Shown in pieces: positions 40,894 through 49,273 of a stretch of DNA of 52,339 bases. Source of the DNA: Methylocystis sp. (GTDB taxonomy: Bacteria; Pseudomonadota; Alphaproteobacteria; Rhizobiales; Beijerinckiaceae); assembly GCA_020252485.1 (NCBI GenBank), contig JADCCX010000108.1:1-52339 (forward strand), in the 5' to 3' direction. The position numbers were made by a program, and so were the translations under genes. Positions within the stretch are counted from its first letter, which is position 1. Each line of letters opens with the position of its first letter. The notes below the pieces were generated by a model. The model did no database searches, had not been told where the DNA came from, and saw only the letters and a program-made list of their open reading frames with translations.

Positions 40894-41352
40894 TCAGGCC
40901 CGCTCGGTCACATTGATCAGCACCCCGTCCGGACCACGCAGCATGACCTCGAGGTCTGTGCGTCGCTGGGGCGTGTCGACCAGCCGTTCCGGTGCACCGA
41001 TGAAGTTATGCCCCATCGGAGCCAGCCGCGCCGCCAGGGCGTCAAGGCCTGGCCGATGGAAGACCAGCACGCCTTCGCCGATGACTGACCCTTCTGTTTG
41101 CTGAATGCGCGTCAGGGTCTGAGCTGTCACCTGGAACAGGGCGATCATGCCGTAGGGCGGCCCCTCCGCCTCAAGGATGCGGAAGCAAACGCCTGCCCCT
41201 TTGGACAGACCCAGCAGCCGCTACAGAGGCGCGCCTTGCAAGGCGCCCTCGAACAGGAGCTCCGGCAGGCCGATCCCGTCGCGATAGAAGGTTGTGGGCG
41301 CCTCGAGGTCCGAACGAGGCCATCGGCGGCACGGGCTCGACGCAATGGACAT
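40894..41352 (-). pseudogene. VOC-family protein with internal amber codon
   Basis: From ATG 41352 one frame gives a VOC protein: SDLEAPTTFYRDGIGLPEL, then GALQGAPL, then TAG (41221-41223), then RLLGLSKGAGVCFRILEAEG and the C-terminal VMLRGPDGVLINVTERA. The rest of the frame is family-like, so TAG probably replaced CAG or a similar codon. The segment SSPCRRWPR near the N-terminus is unlike the family and may mark a second lesion. It is closest to the intact paralogue at 11111-11599. Confidence 0.7.
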
Positions 41353-41371
41353 ATCTCCGAAGAAGGTCGTC

Positions 41372-42024
41372 CTATCCGCCATTGGTCAATCGGATCGGGC
41401 CAAGCCAGGTCTTCAGCGGGTGGGATGTCAGACGACGCGGCAGCCAGGCCTCATCTGCGTCGCCGGCTGTAACACCATAGATCATGACGTCGGCGAAGAC
41501 CTGCATGGCGACGCCGTACAGCGTCAGGGCGCGCAGGCCGGCTTCAGTCGCAGCTGCCCCCTCCCGCGTGATTCCAGGTGATTGTGTGATCATGGACAGG
41601 CCGTCCGACGGCACGGCGGCTTGAAGGTGCGACACAGAAGCGATCCGGTCTCTGAGCCGATCGCAGACGCCGGTGATGACCATTCCGCCATAGGAGCGAC
41701 CGCACAGATGTACGCCAGTCAGCTCCTCAGCCACGATAACCCCCAGGACGTCCTGGATGTGGGCCCCCAAACCCACGTCCGGACCCATCTGGTGGGCCCG
41801 CTCGCCGCAGCCGGTCAGCGTGGGGGTCAAACTCGAGCGCCCGACGCCTCCAATCTTTCGGCGACGCGGCGCCAGCACCATCCGCCATGCCAGGCGCCAT
41901 GGACAAAGACGAAGACGGGGCGCGAGCTATGCGCTCGCGCCCCGTGAAGGGTAGCGTTCAGGACCGCCCCCATGGCGCCGCCAGCCAGGAGCGTCCGGCG
42001 GCGCAGTCTCTTGGCCTCAGAAAT
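41372..42024 (-). pseudogene. Tat-exported alpha/beta hydrolase, frameshifted and truncated
   Basis: The N-terminal frame encodes a twin-arginine signal (KRLRRRTLLAGGA) and VFVFVHGAWHGGWCWRRV. Near 41830 the match shifts frame (TPTLTGCGERAHQMGPDVG) and continues through the nucleophile motif LCGRSYGG (Ser present) and RRLTSHPLKTW to a stop at 41372. About 60-70 C-terminal residues with the catalytic His are missing. The start is unclear because it would overlap the end of the TonB receptor gene. It was once co-transcribed behind that receptor. Confidence 0.7.
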
Positions 42025-44332
42025 TCCGGCGCAGGCGGAAGGTGACCCGACGCGGATCGTTCGGATAAGCCAGGCCCACCAGCGAGGAGGTGACGTAATA
42101 CTCTTCACCGCAGTTCGAGCAGTCCAGAGATGCTTGCCAGGCCCCGTCGTTGCTCTCGTAGCGCACACCGATGTTGTAGACCGTGGTTGCTGCGGTCAGC
42201 GATAACGGCACCGTAATGGCTGTCGTCCCGCCAAACGGCACACCGGTCACGGTGCGCGCATCGTTGTAGGTCGAAGTCCAGTACTCGTCAGAGTAGCTGG
42301 CCGAACCGTTCAGCGACCACTCGCCGTCGAGCATTGTGGTGGGCAGGATATAGCGGGCGCCCAGCGTGGCCTGACTCTCCGGGAAACGGACCGGCTGGTC
42401 ACGAGTGGTCACACAGTTCAGCGGCTCTGGAGTCGTTGAACACGGGACGCCACCTGCGCCGTTACGCAGCGGGATGTCGACGTATTGCCGATCAGCGATT
42501 GAGCCGGTGGCATAGACCTCCAGCGCTTGGGTCGGACTCCAAGTGATCTCGGCCTCAAGGCCGGTTGCTTCGAGGCCACCCGCGTTACGGGTCACGAAGT
42601 CGATACCGCCGCTGGGGCGAGGTTGACCCGAAAGCAGCTGCAGGTTCTCCACCTCCAGACGGTACAGGGTCAAGTTGAGGCGCAGCGTATCCTCAAGAAG
42701 GTCAGAACGCATACCGAACTCGTATGACCATGCCTCCTCCGGGCCGAAGGCAGAGTTGGTGATTGCGGTCGTGCCACGCGCGTTCCAACCGCCTGACTTG
42801 AAGCCATTGGTCGCCGAAGCGAAGAACATCACGTCATCGTTCATTTCGTAGGTGAGGGCGACGCGGGGCGTGAACTTCGAGGTGGACTGCGACACTGGTA
42901 TTCCGGCCGCGATCAGGTTCGCGGTCGTTGGCCGTGAGGTGGCGGCGCCGGTGAAGCCGATGAAGCCGGCCGGATAGGTCGCTCGGGTCCGATCACCGAA
43001 ACTGATGTCCTTGTCCTCATCGGTGTAACGCCCCCCAAGCGTCAGGGTGAGCTGGTCCGTGATTGCGAAGTCGCCCTGGGCGTAGGCCGCAAAGGACCGG
43101 GTCCCGTTATCAAGCAGACGATCGCCCAGCACCAGGGCGCTGGTGGCCGTCGGCGTCGTGGCGAAGGTATCGACCTGATAGGTCGAGTTGTTCTCATCCA
43201 GATAGAAGAGGCCGGCGACCCAGTTGACGCTGCCGGTCTCGCCGACCAGCTTGATTTCCTGCGTCCATTGCCTCGTCTCGACGTCATTGGAAAGGACGAA
43301 GCCGCCGAACGGCGTCGGGCTGCCGCCGAGGCCGAAGTCGATCGAGAAAATCTGATCGGTGGAGATGTAGCCGCTGATCCAGCTGACAGTGGCCCAGCCC
43401 ATGTCGTGAGTCAGGTTCGAAATCAGGGTGGAGACCCGAGTGCGGGCACAGTTGCCTAGGCGTTGGTTCAGGAACGACTCCACCGCGCTGTCGGAGCAGT
43501 CGCCGCGCCTCAATCCCGTCCGGCTGGTATACTGCGGATCCAGCGGGTTCACGCCGATAGTGGTCTTGGCCTGGTCGATGTAGTCGGCGGACAGGTTCCA
43601 GTCCCAGGCCTCGCCCGGCTGGAAACGCAAGGCTGCGCGGATGCCCCAAGTGTCCTCACCGTTCAGGTCCTGTCCGGTAACGCGGCTTCGCGAATACCCG
43701 TCATCGCCGATTCTGAGGACCGTCACGCCCGCCGAGACGGCGTCATTCAAGGGTCCACTGATTGCACCGCGCAAGGTATACCGGGCGAATGATCCGTAGG
43801 TGCCTTCAACGGAGGCTCGGAAGTCCTGATTGGGCCTGCGCGTCGTGATTGAGATTGCGCCGCCTGTGGTGTTACGACCAAACAATGTGCCTTGCGGGCC
43901 GCGCAAGACCTCGATCCGATCCACGTCCAGCAGGGTGATGTTGTTGGCGATCTGGCGGGCGACGTAGACTTCATCGACATAGGTCGCGACAGGCACATCG
44001 AATGTAGCGACCTGTTCGGTCGATCCGAGACCGCGGATGAAGTAGCTGACGGCGCCTCCCGTGCCGGTGTTCAGACCGCCCGTCAGGCTTGGCGTAATGC
44101 GCACGAGGTCGGTCGTGTCCTCTACGATCGCGACTTCCAGCTGGGTGTCAGTGAAGGCCGTAACGGCTATCGGCACGTCCTGGATGTTCTGCTCCCGGCG
44201 CTGGGCAGTGACGATGATTTCATCGACGCGCGTGACGGTCTGGTCGGACGGCCTATCCTGGGCAGCCGCAGGAAGTGCGACAAACATGGCGGCGGCAGAC
44301 GCCGTGGAGAGAAGCAGAAGGGAAAAACGCAT
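42017..44332 (-). CDS. TonB-dependent outer-membrane receptor (copy 2)
   Basis: A 771-residue receptor with signal peptide (MRFSLLLLSTASAAAMFVAL, cleavage after AAAQ), TonB box VDEIIVTAQRREQNIQDVP, plug motif DRIEVLRGPQGTLFGRNTTG and barrel ending TFRLRRNF. GGAGG precedes ATG 44332 closely. It shares overall layout with copy 1 but is clearly diverged, so the two may take up different congeners. The start is 48 nt from operator A9, divergent from the DUF1838-amidohydrolase operon. Confidence 0.9.
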   Translation of the reverse strand: MRFSLLLLSTASAAAMFVALPAAAQDRPSDQTVTRVDEIIVTAQRREQNIQDVPIAVTAFTDTQLEVAIVEDTTDLVRITPSLTGGLNTGTGGAVSYFIRGLGSTEQVATFDVPVATYVDEVYVARQIANNITLLDVDRIEVLRGPQGTLFGRNTTGGAISITTRRPNQDFRASVEGTYGSFARYTLRGAISGPLNDAVSAGVTVLRIGDDGYSRSRVTGQDLNGEDTWGIRAALRFQPGEAWDWNLSADYIDQAKTTIGVNPLDPQYTSRTGLRRGDCSDSAVESFLNQRLGNCARTRVSTLISNLTHDMGWATVSWISGYISTDQIFSIDFGLGGSPTPFGGFVLSNDVETRQWTQEIKLVGETGSVNWVAGLFYLDENNSTYQVDTFATTPTATSALVLGDRLLDNGTRSFAAYAQGDFAITDQLTLTLGGRYTDEDKDISFGDRTRATYPAGFIGFTGAATSRPTTANLIAAGIPVSQSTSKFTPRVALTYEMNDDVMFFASATNGFKSGGWNARGTTAITNSAFGPEEAWSYEFGMRSDLLEDTLRLNLTLYRLEVENLQLLSGQPRPSGGIDFVTRNAGGLEATGLEAEITWSPTQALEVYATGSIADRQYVDIPLRNGAGGVPCSTTPEPLNCVTTRDQPVRFPESQATLGARYILPTTMLDGEWSLNGSASYSDEYWTSTYNDARTVTGVPFGGTTAITVPLSLTAATTVYNIGVRYESNDGAWQASLDCSNCGEEYYVTSSLVGLAYPNDPRRVTFRLRRNF

Positions 44333-44379
44333 GGACGGACCTCCTAGTTTGCGATGTGGGCCCTGACCTCCGCCCGGTT

Positions 44380-44405
44380 CTATTGGTATACTCTTATATC
44401 ATTTG
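44380..44405. promoter_or_regulatory. Operator A, site 9
   Basis: CTATTGGTATA (44380-44390), spacer CTCT, TATATCATTTG (44395-44405). Right arm perfect. It separates TonB receptor 2 (44332, minus) from the three-gene operon starting at 44455 (plus). Confidence 0.8.
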
Positions 44406-44454
44406 GTGCCGCCGACAAGCGCGGTTACCCTATTTGCCGATTGGAGGCGCGCAC

Positions 44455-45252
44455 ATGCGACGATTGATCCTGCTTGCGTTCACTGCGGCCATCCTGGCTG
44501 GCTTGGGAGACGATGCCCGGAGCCAGGGGTTCGACCGCGAAAGCTTCGACGTGTTTGTCGATGCTCGCACCGGGACGGGGCGTCCGGTCTACTGGTATTC
44601 CGTCGGCACTCTGCGGGCCTACCCTTCGGGAGATCTGCTGGCGCGGGTCGAAGGCTTCGACGCATCGACGTCCGATCGCCCTCATCCCGGGCGGGCGCTG
44701 GCGCGGCAGTTCTCGCGCAAGATCTACGTCTATCGGGACGCGGAATCGAACGAGATCCTGCGGGAGAAAAACGGAGTCGCCGTCGAACCGGTGAGCTATC
44801 CCTATCAGTTCATCACCTATGAGTTGGTCGGCGATCGCCTGACGACGATGGTGGAGCAAGGCTCGGGCGCGCGCGTCCAGCGCATCGGACCGGGCGATAC
44901 GATGCAGGCGCGCCGGATCGGCGACGCCTACGTGTTCACCGCTCCGCTTTTTCTGGACATCCCGACCATCGGGGACCGCCGCTACCAGGCCTTCGAGAAC
45001 TACGATTTCTTCATCCAGGCGCCGGGTGGGGCCTCGAATCCGAACCAGCTTTCCTGGGTCCGGTACGGAGAGGCCCCGGCGTGGGCAGGCGGTGGGCCGG
45101 CGATCATGCACCTGATTACTTGGCGCATTGACCAATGGGAGGACGTGCCCGCCTCGCTGCGCGACTACGTCGAGACGGAGGCCCCGCTCTGGCGTGCGCC
45201 GCCGACGGGACTTCAAGAGATTCGGCGCCTGCAGTCCGGGAAGCCGCAATGA
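44455..45252 (+). CDS. DUF1838-like exported protein (copy 2)
   Basis: A 265-residue protein with a signal peptide (MRRLILLAFTAAILAGLG). The mature part resembles DUF1838 (VYWYSVGTLRAY; RKIYVYRDAESNEIL; AFENYDFFIQAPGG; LSWVRYGEAPAW), though less closely than copy 1. ATG 44455 follows TTGGAGG. It is the first gene after operator A9, and the isochorismatase-fold gene overlaps its stop (ATGA). Its presence next to TonB receptor 2 suggests a periplasmic step on the imported compound. Function unknown. Confidence 0.65.
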   Translation: MRRLILLAFTAAILAGLGDDARSQGFDRESFDVFVDARTGTGRPVYWYSVGTLRAYPSGDLLARVEGFDASTSDRPHPGRALARQFSRKIYVYRDAESNEILREKNGVAVEPVSYPYQFITYELVGDRLTTMVEQGSGARVQRIGPGDTMQARRIGDAYVFTAPLFLDIPTIGDRRYQAFENYDFFIQAPGGASNPNQLSWVRYGEAPAWAGGGPAIMHLITWRIDQWEDVPASLRDYVETEAPLWRAPPTGLQEIRRLQSGKPQ

Positions 45253-45947
45253 TGGGTGATCTGCGTTTCGAGCCCACGATGACCCGCGATGACCGGCCCG
45301 CCAGACTTATCTACGAGGAAGTGCTGGCGAACCCGGCGCGCCGCAGTTTCGGCTTTGGCCAGCGATCCGCTGTCGTCAACGTCGATGTGCAGCAAGCTTA
45401 CACCCGGCCGGACCTTTTTCCTAAGACAGCTTACGTCACTGACCCCGACCAGATAGCCTGGATCAACCGGATCAGTGAAGCCGCTCGCGCCGCAAGTCTG
45501 CCGGTCGTCTGGACCCGCGTCTGTTACAAGCGCGACGGCGGCGACGCGGGCGTGTGGGGCACGCGGAGCGACACGCCCGACAGCCTGCAGAACATCCGGT
45601 TCGGCTCGGACCGTCATGCGTTTGATCCGCGCGCTCGGCCCGACTGCGAGGTCGATCTGATCTTCGACAAGCGCATGCCGTCAGCATTTCACGAGACGCC
45701 GCTGCAGAGCTATCTGATCTGGCACCGGATCGACACGGTGATCGTCACCGGTGGCTCGACCTCGGGCTGTGTTCGCGCCACGGCCGTGGAAAGCCTGTCG
45801 CGCGGATACCGGACCATCGTCCCGGTCGAATGCGTCGCCGACAAGCACGAGAGCTACCACTACGCCAACCTGACGGACCTGCTGCTGAAGTACGCCGATG
45901 TCCTGCCGGCGGCCGATGTCCTGAACCATCTGGAGACCCCCCGATGA
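45249..45947 (+). CDS. Isochorismatase-fold cysteine amidohydrolase (maleamate/N-carbamoylsarcosine amidase-like)
   Basis: A 232-residue cysteine hydrolase with all three catalytic residues: Asp46 (VVNVDVQQAY), Lys141 (IFDKRMPSAF) and Cys174 (GGSTSGCVRATAVES). The GCVRATA context is that of N-carbamoylsarcosine amidohydrolase and maleamate amidohydrolase (NicF) rather than true isochorismatases. It hydrolyses a linear amide to acid and ammonia in the cytoplasm. In a pathway that opens a cyclic imide it would be the half-amidase. ATG 45249 overlaps the DUF1838 stop; ATG 45252 is an alternative. Confidence 0.85.
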   Translation: MMGDLRFEPTMTRDDRPARLIYEEVLANPARRSFGFGQRSAVVNVDVQQAYTRPDLFPKTAYVTDPDQIAWINRISEAARAASLPVVWTRVCYKRDGGDAGVWGTRSDTPDSLQNIRFGSDRHAFDPRARPDCEVDLIFDKRMPSAFHETPLQSYLIWHRIDTVIVTGGSTSGCVRATAVESLSRGYRTIVPVECVADKHESYHYANLTDLLLKYADVLPAADVLNHLETPR

Positions 45948-46540
45948 TCCGCGCCCTGCTGTTGGCTTCGGTCTTGGCGATCTCCGCCTGTGCCGCCGGC
46001 GCAATTGCCGAGCCCGGTCCCGAGCGGGTGTCGGCCGACCAGCGCGTTCCGCTGGACCTGCGGCGCACCACCCTGGTCGTGCGTGATATCGAGGCATCTC
46101 TGGCCTTCTACCGAGCGATCGGTCTCGTGCCGATCTATGACAACGTGATCCGTACGCCGCGAGACGCCCCGAACGACGAGGCGGCCGAGCGGTCTTTGCG
46201 GCTCGTTTTCCTGCGCGCCAACAACGACTACATCGGTATCCTGGGCCTGATGGAATACACTAGGCCTGAGCGCGCGCCCCGGCCCGAGCGCGCCCCGGAC
46301 GACAATATCCTGCATCCCGGCGACATCGTGCTCGTGTTCAACGTCGAGAACCAAGAAGAGGTCTTCGCCCGCGCCGTTGCCTCACCGGGCGTGCGGGTGG
46401 GGGAGACGCCTCATGTGGTGACTTATCCCGGCTACGACGGGACCAGCGTGATCCGCGTGAACTTCTCGTCGGTTTATGACCCCGACGGTCACTACGTCGA
46501 ACTGAATCAGGTGCTTACCGACCTCCCGGTGGGAAAATAG
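45944..46540 (+). CDS. VOC-domain lipoprotein
   Basis: A 198-residue protein with a lipoprotein signal (LLLASVLAISAC lipobox, Cys at ~16) followed by a VOC domain: RTTLVVRDIEASLAFYRAIGL, then YIGILGLMEYTRP, and VYDPDGHYVELNQV with the D-P-D-G/Glu metal-type strand. VOC proteins are nearly always cytoplasmic, so membrane-anchored export is unusual. ATG overlaps the previous stop (ATGA). It closes the operon from operator A9 and may act on the compound in the periplasm together with the DUF1838 protein. Confidence 0.8.
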   Translation: MIRALLLASVLAISACAAGAIAEPGPERVSADQRVPLDLRRTTLVVRDIEASLAFYRAIGLVPIYDNVIRTPRDAPNDEAAERSLRLVFLRANNDYIGILGLMEYTRPERAPRPERAPDDNILHPGDIVLVFNVENQEEVFARAVASPGVRVGETPHVVTYPGYDGTSVIRVNFSSVYDPDGHYVELNQVLTDLPVGK

Positions 46541-46543
46541 GCG

Positions 46544-47461
46544 TCAGGCTGCCGCGATCTCGCTCGCCGTCGCCGACCACGCCCCAACATCCGCCAGACC
46601 CGCGAGCATACGCCGCACTGCGCTGATCCGGAACGGCTGGCCAGCCACATAGCTGGTCAGGATGAAGCCCAGCACCCGCCGGTCGTTGGCTCCGGCGTCG
46701 GCCTCCAAATACGCCGCCGCCTCCAGCACCTGATCGGCCCAGACGTCCTCGGTTTGTCGCCGGTCGATTAACAGGGTCCGGTCGTCAAGCTCATTCATCA
46801 GCGGCACAGCGTGGACGACGCCGTTGTCGGTGGTCATCGCCACCGGCGCCTCGTCCTGCTCCCAGTCCAGGCAGACGTCGAACCCTGCGTCGGCGATCAG
46901 GCCCAGCGTCCGGAACGACTGCTGCCGCGCTGGGCTCATCCAGGTGCGGGGCGTCAGGCCCGCACGGTCAAAGGCCTCGCGTGTGCGCGCGACCAGCGCA
47001 CACTCGACGTCTTCAGACAAACCGGAATGATGGATCGCGTCCGTCGACCAGCCATGAGCCGCGATCTCGTGCCCATCCTCCAGCGCCGCCTCGACCAGCG
47101 GCCGGTAACGCTCCAGCGCGATCCCGTTTACCGGCACGGTCGCCTTCAGTCCCGCCTCCTTCAGCGCCCGGAGCAGGCGGAAGCCCCCGACGCGGGGTCC
47201 ATAATCTCGTGTCGTGTAGTGGCGCAGGTCTGGCCACGGCGTCTGCATGGCGCCGGGGTGTTTGAACGGCTTTCCAGAAGGATCAAGCATGTGCCACTCA
47301 ACCGGCATCACGATCATGATCGCCAACCCCCGGTCGCCGGGCCAACGCGCCTTCGGTCGCTTCGCCACCGGTCGCCAGGCGTACAGCGACTGGTCCATCC
47401 CATGCCGCCGATGCGGATAGATCAGGTGTTCTTCAGGCAGGCCATCTTCAATGGGGAGCAT
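46544..47461 (-). CDS. Polysaccharide-deacetylase-fold protein, degenerate active site
   Basis: A 305-residue NodB-fold protein: IMIVMPVEWHMLDPSG, EIAAHGWSTDAIHH (one conserved His), and LTSYVAGQPFRI near the C-terminus. In the neighbouring paralogue the last motif is LHAYLVSQPHRI, so both His of this motif are replaced (Thr and Phe). It may be an inactive partner or have a different activity. Its start overlaps the upstream gene by 14 bp; ATG 47398 (MDQSLYAWRP) is an alternative start. Last gene of the operon from operator A10. Confidence 0.75.
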   Translation of the reverse strand: MLPIEDGLPEEHLIYPHRRHGMDQSLYAWRPVAKRPKARWPGDRGLAIMIVMPVEWHMLDPSGKPFKHPGAMQTPWPDLRHYTTRDYGPRVGGFRLLRALKEAGLKATVPVNGIALERYRPLVEAALEDGHEIAAHGWSTDAIHHSGLSEDVECALVARTREAFDRAGLTPRTWMSPARQQSFRTLGLIADAGFDVCLDWEQDEAPVAMTTDNGVVHAVPLMNELDDRTLLIDRRQTEDVWADQVLEAAAYLEADAGANDRRVLGFILTSYVAGQPFRISAVRRMLAGLADVGAWSATASEIAAA

Positions 47462-48398
47462 CGTCGAACCCGTATCCGCCTGTGGCCAGTCCGCGCCGCT
47501 GAATGTCTGCGACCGTCTGATCCCAGCAGTGCTCGCGGTAGTGGGCCGCGATCTCAGATCCCGTCGCGAACCAGACCTCGTCGCGGTGGCCCATGATGTG
47601 TTCCAGCGCGTTTTCGAAGGCCCGGATACGGTGCGGCTGGCTGACCAGATAGGCGTGCAGCGGTATGCACATCACCGTCCCGCTCTCGCGCCCCTCGGCC
47701 AGTAGCTGGTCGAAATGACGCTTGAGGATGTCGGCGTAGCGCCAAGGGTCCAAGCCCATCACCGAGTAACCGATGACGTCGTTGACCTCGAGCGAATAGG
47801 GCATGGAGACAAGCCGCCCGGTCCTGGTCTTCAGCGGCTGGGGCTGGTCGTCCTGGAACAGGTCGCAGGAGTACCAGAAGTCGTGCTCGGCGATCAGGTC
47901 CAGCGTCCGCGTCGTATGCGTCAGGGCCGGCGCCAGATAACCCCGGATGCGCTGGCCGGTCGCCGCCTCGACCGAGCGGATCGAGTCCTCCAGCACCGCG
48001 CGTTCCTGGGCCCCGTCCATGCCGTACGAATATCGGGTGTTGTAGATGCCGTGGCTGAAGAACTCCCAGCCCCGGGCATTGGCCGCCTCGATGATCTCCG
48101 GGTGGTGGTCGATCAGGCCGATCGACAGGGACACAGAGCCGCGCAGGCTATGCCGGTCCAGAAGGTCCTGCAGCCGCCAGTGCCCGACCCGATTGCCCCA
48201 GTCACGCTGCGAATATCCAACCACGTCGGGCGCGGGTCGAGGCCAGCCGGGCCGGGACGGGTTCACCGGGGGATCGAACTCGTAGAACTCGATGTTGGGC
48301 GCGATCCAGAAGGCCAGGGCCTTGCCGCCCGGCCAGACGATCTTCGGGCGATCGCGATATGGCCAATGGTCGTAGAGGTTGGGATCAGACCGGTTCAC
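47448..48398 (-). CDS. Polysaccharide-deacetylase-fold amidohydrolase (cyclic amide/imide hydrolase candidate)
   Basis: A 316-residue cytoplasmic NodB-fold protein: FWIAPNIEFYEFDPP (motif 1 with Glu), EFFSHGIYNTRYSYGM, and IPLHAYLVSQPHRI with the conserved His. No signal peptide. The family contains allantoinase PuuE and cyclic imide hydrolases besides sugar deacetylases. It is co-transcribed with an aconitase-type hydratase and a dimethylmalate-lyase-like enzyme, which makes ring opening of a maleimide or similar cyclic imide a reasonable job. Overlaps: GTGA with the lyase gene, 14 bp with the paralogue. Confidence 0.8.
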   Translation of the reverse strand: MNRSDPNLYDHWPYRDRPKIVWPGGKALAFWIAPNIEFYEFDPPVNPSRPGWPRPAPDVVGYSQRDWGNRVGHWRLQDLLDRHSLRGSVSLSIGLIDHHPEIIEAANARGWEFFSHGIYNTRYSYGMDGAQERAVLEDSIRSVEAATGQRIRGYLAPALTHTTRTLDLIAEHDFWYSCDLFQDDQPQPLKTRTGRLVSMPYSLEVNDVIGYSVMGLDPWRYADILKRHFDQLLAEGRESGTVMCIPLHAYLVSQPHRIRAFENALEHIMGHRDEVWFATGSEIAAHYREHCWDQTVADIQRRGLATGGYGFDDAPH

Positions 48399-49273
48399 TC
48401 GGCCGCTTCCTGCCGCTTCGGCTCGTAGCGGTCCCCCAGCGCCAGCATTTCCTCAAGCCCGATGCGGGCATTGACGCCGGCCAGGTCGGTCATTCGGTCC
48501 TTGTAGCCGACGGTCGAGCCCTCGGCCCTGAGGGCGCGCAGGAAGCTCTCGGCCGCCGGAATCAAGGCGCGCACCAGGGCGCCGGGGCTGATCACCAGCC
48601 TGAAACCGAGGTCTCCCAATGCGTCGCGGGTCAGGATCGGCGTCTTGCCGCCCTCGACCATGTTGGCCATGGCGGGTGTCTGGCCGAGCGTCGCCACGAT
48701 GCGTTTCATCTGTTCCAGGTCGCCTGGCGCTTCGACAAAGACCACGTCGGCCCCCGCGTCGGCATAGGCCAGCGCGCGCTCCATGGCGGGCTCGAACCCC
48801 TCAACCGCGATGGCGTCGGTGCGGGCGATGATCAGGGTCTCGTCCGAGCGGCGGGCGTCCAGCGCGGCATGGACCTTGCCGACCATGTCGTCTAGCGGAG
48901 CAACCCCTTTGCCAGCCAGATGTCCGCAGCGCTTTGGAAAAGTCTGGTCCTCCAGCTGGATCGCTCGGGCTCCATTGCGCTCGAACACCTTGACCGTGCG
49001 CGCTACGTTCAGGGCGTTCCCGAAGCCGGTATCGGCGTCGACGATCAAGGGAATGTTCACGCGCTCGCAGATGCGCGCCACCACGTCGGCGACATGGTCG
49101 AAGCTGACCAGCCCCAGGTCCGGCCGTCCAAGCTGGGTGTAGGCGATGGACGCCCCCGACAGATAGACGGCATCGAACCCGGCCTGCTCGATCAACAGGG
49201 CGGACAGGGCGTCAAACGCCCCCGGGGCATGGACCGCCGGTCCCGGCGTGGTCAGGCGGGCTTTCAGGCTCAC
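48395..49273 (-). CDS. Isocitrate lyase/PEP mutase-family lyase (dimethylmalate/methylisocitrate lyase type)
   Basis: A 292-residue TIM-barrel. VDADTGFGN gives the Mg-binding acids, and LEDQTFPKRCGHL contains the lyase KRCGH motif with catalytic Cys116, which separates true lyases from PEP mutases and phosphonopyruvate hydrolases. IIARTDA is also present. Length matches methylisocitrate lyase, oxaloacetase and 2,3-dimethylmalate lyase. Next to LeuCD-type hydratase subunits it mirrors the dimethylmaleate hydratase plus dimethylmalate lyase pair of nicotinate fermentation in Eubacterium barkeri. Products would be a 2-oxoacid and a carboxylate. Confidence 0.85.
   Translation of the reverse strand: MSLKARLTTPGPAVHAPGAFDALSALLIEQAGFDAVYLSGASIAYTQLGRPDLGLVSFDHVADVVARICERVNIPLIVDADTGFGNALNVARTVKVFERNGARAIQLEDQTFPKRCGHLAGKGVAPLDDMVGKVHAALDARRSDETLIIARTDAIAVEGFEPAMERALAYADAGADVVFVEAPGDLEQMKRIVATLGQTPAMANMVEGGKTPILTRDALGDLGFRLVISPGALVRALIPAAESFLRALRAEGSTVGYKDRMTDLAGVNARIGLEEMLALGDRYEPKRQEAAE

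Noticed and set aside
46544-48398. Cell-wall or chitin deacetylases
   Set aside because: No signal peptides, PuuE-like features in the family, and a catabolic operon context make a small cytoplasmic substrate more likely.
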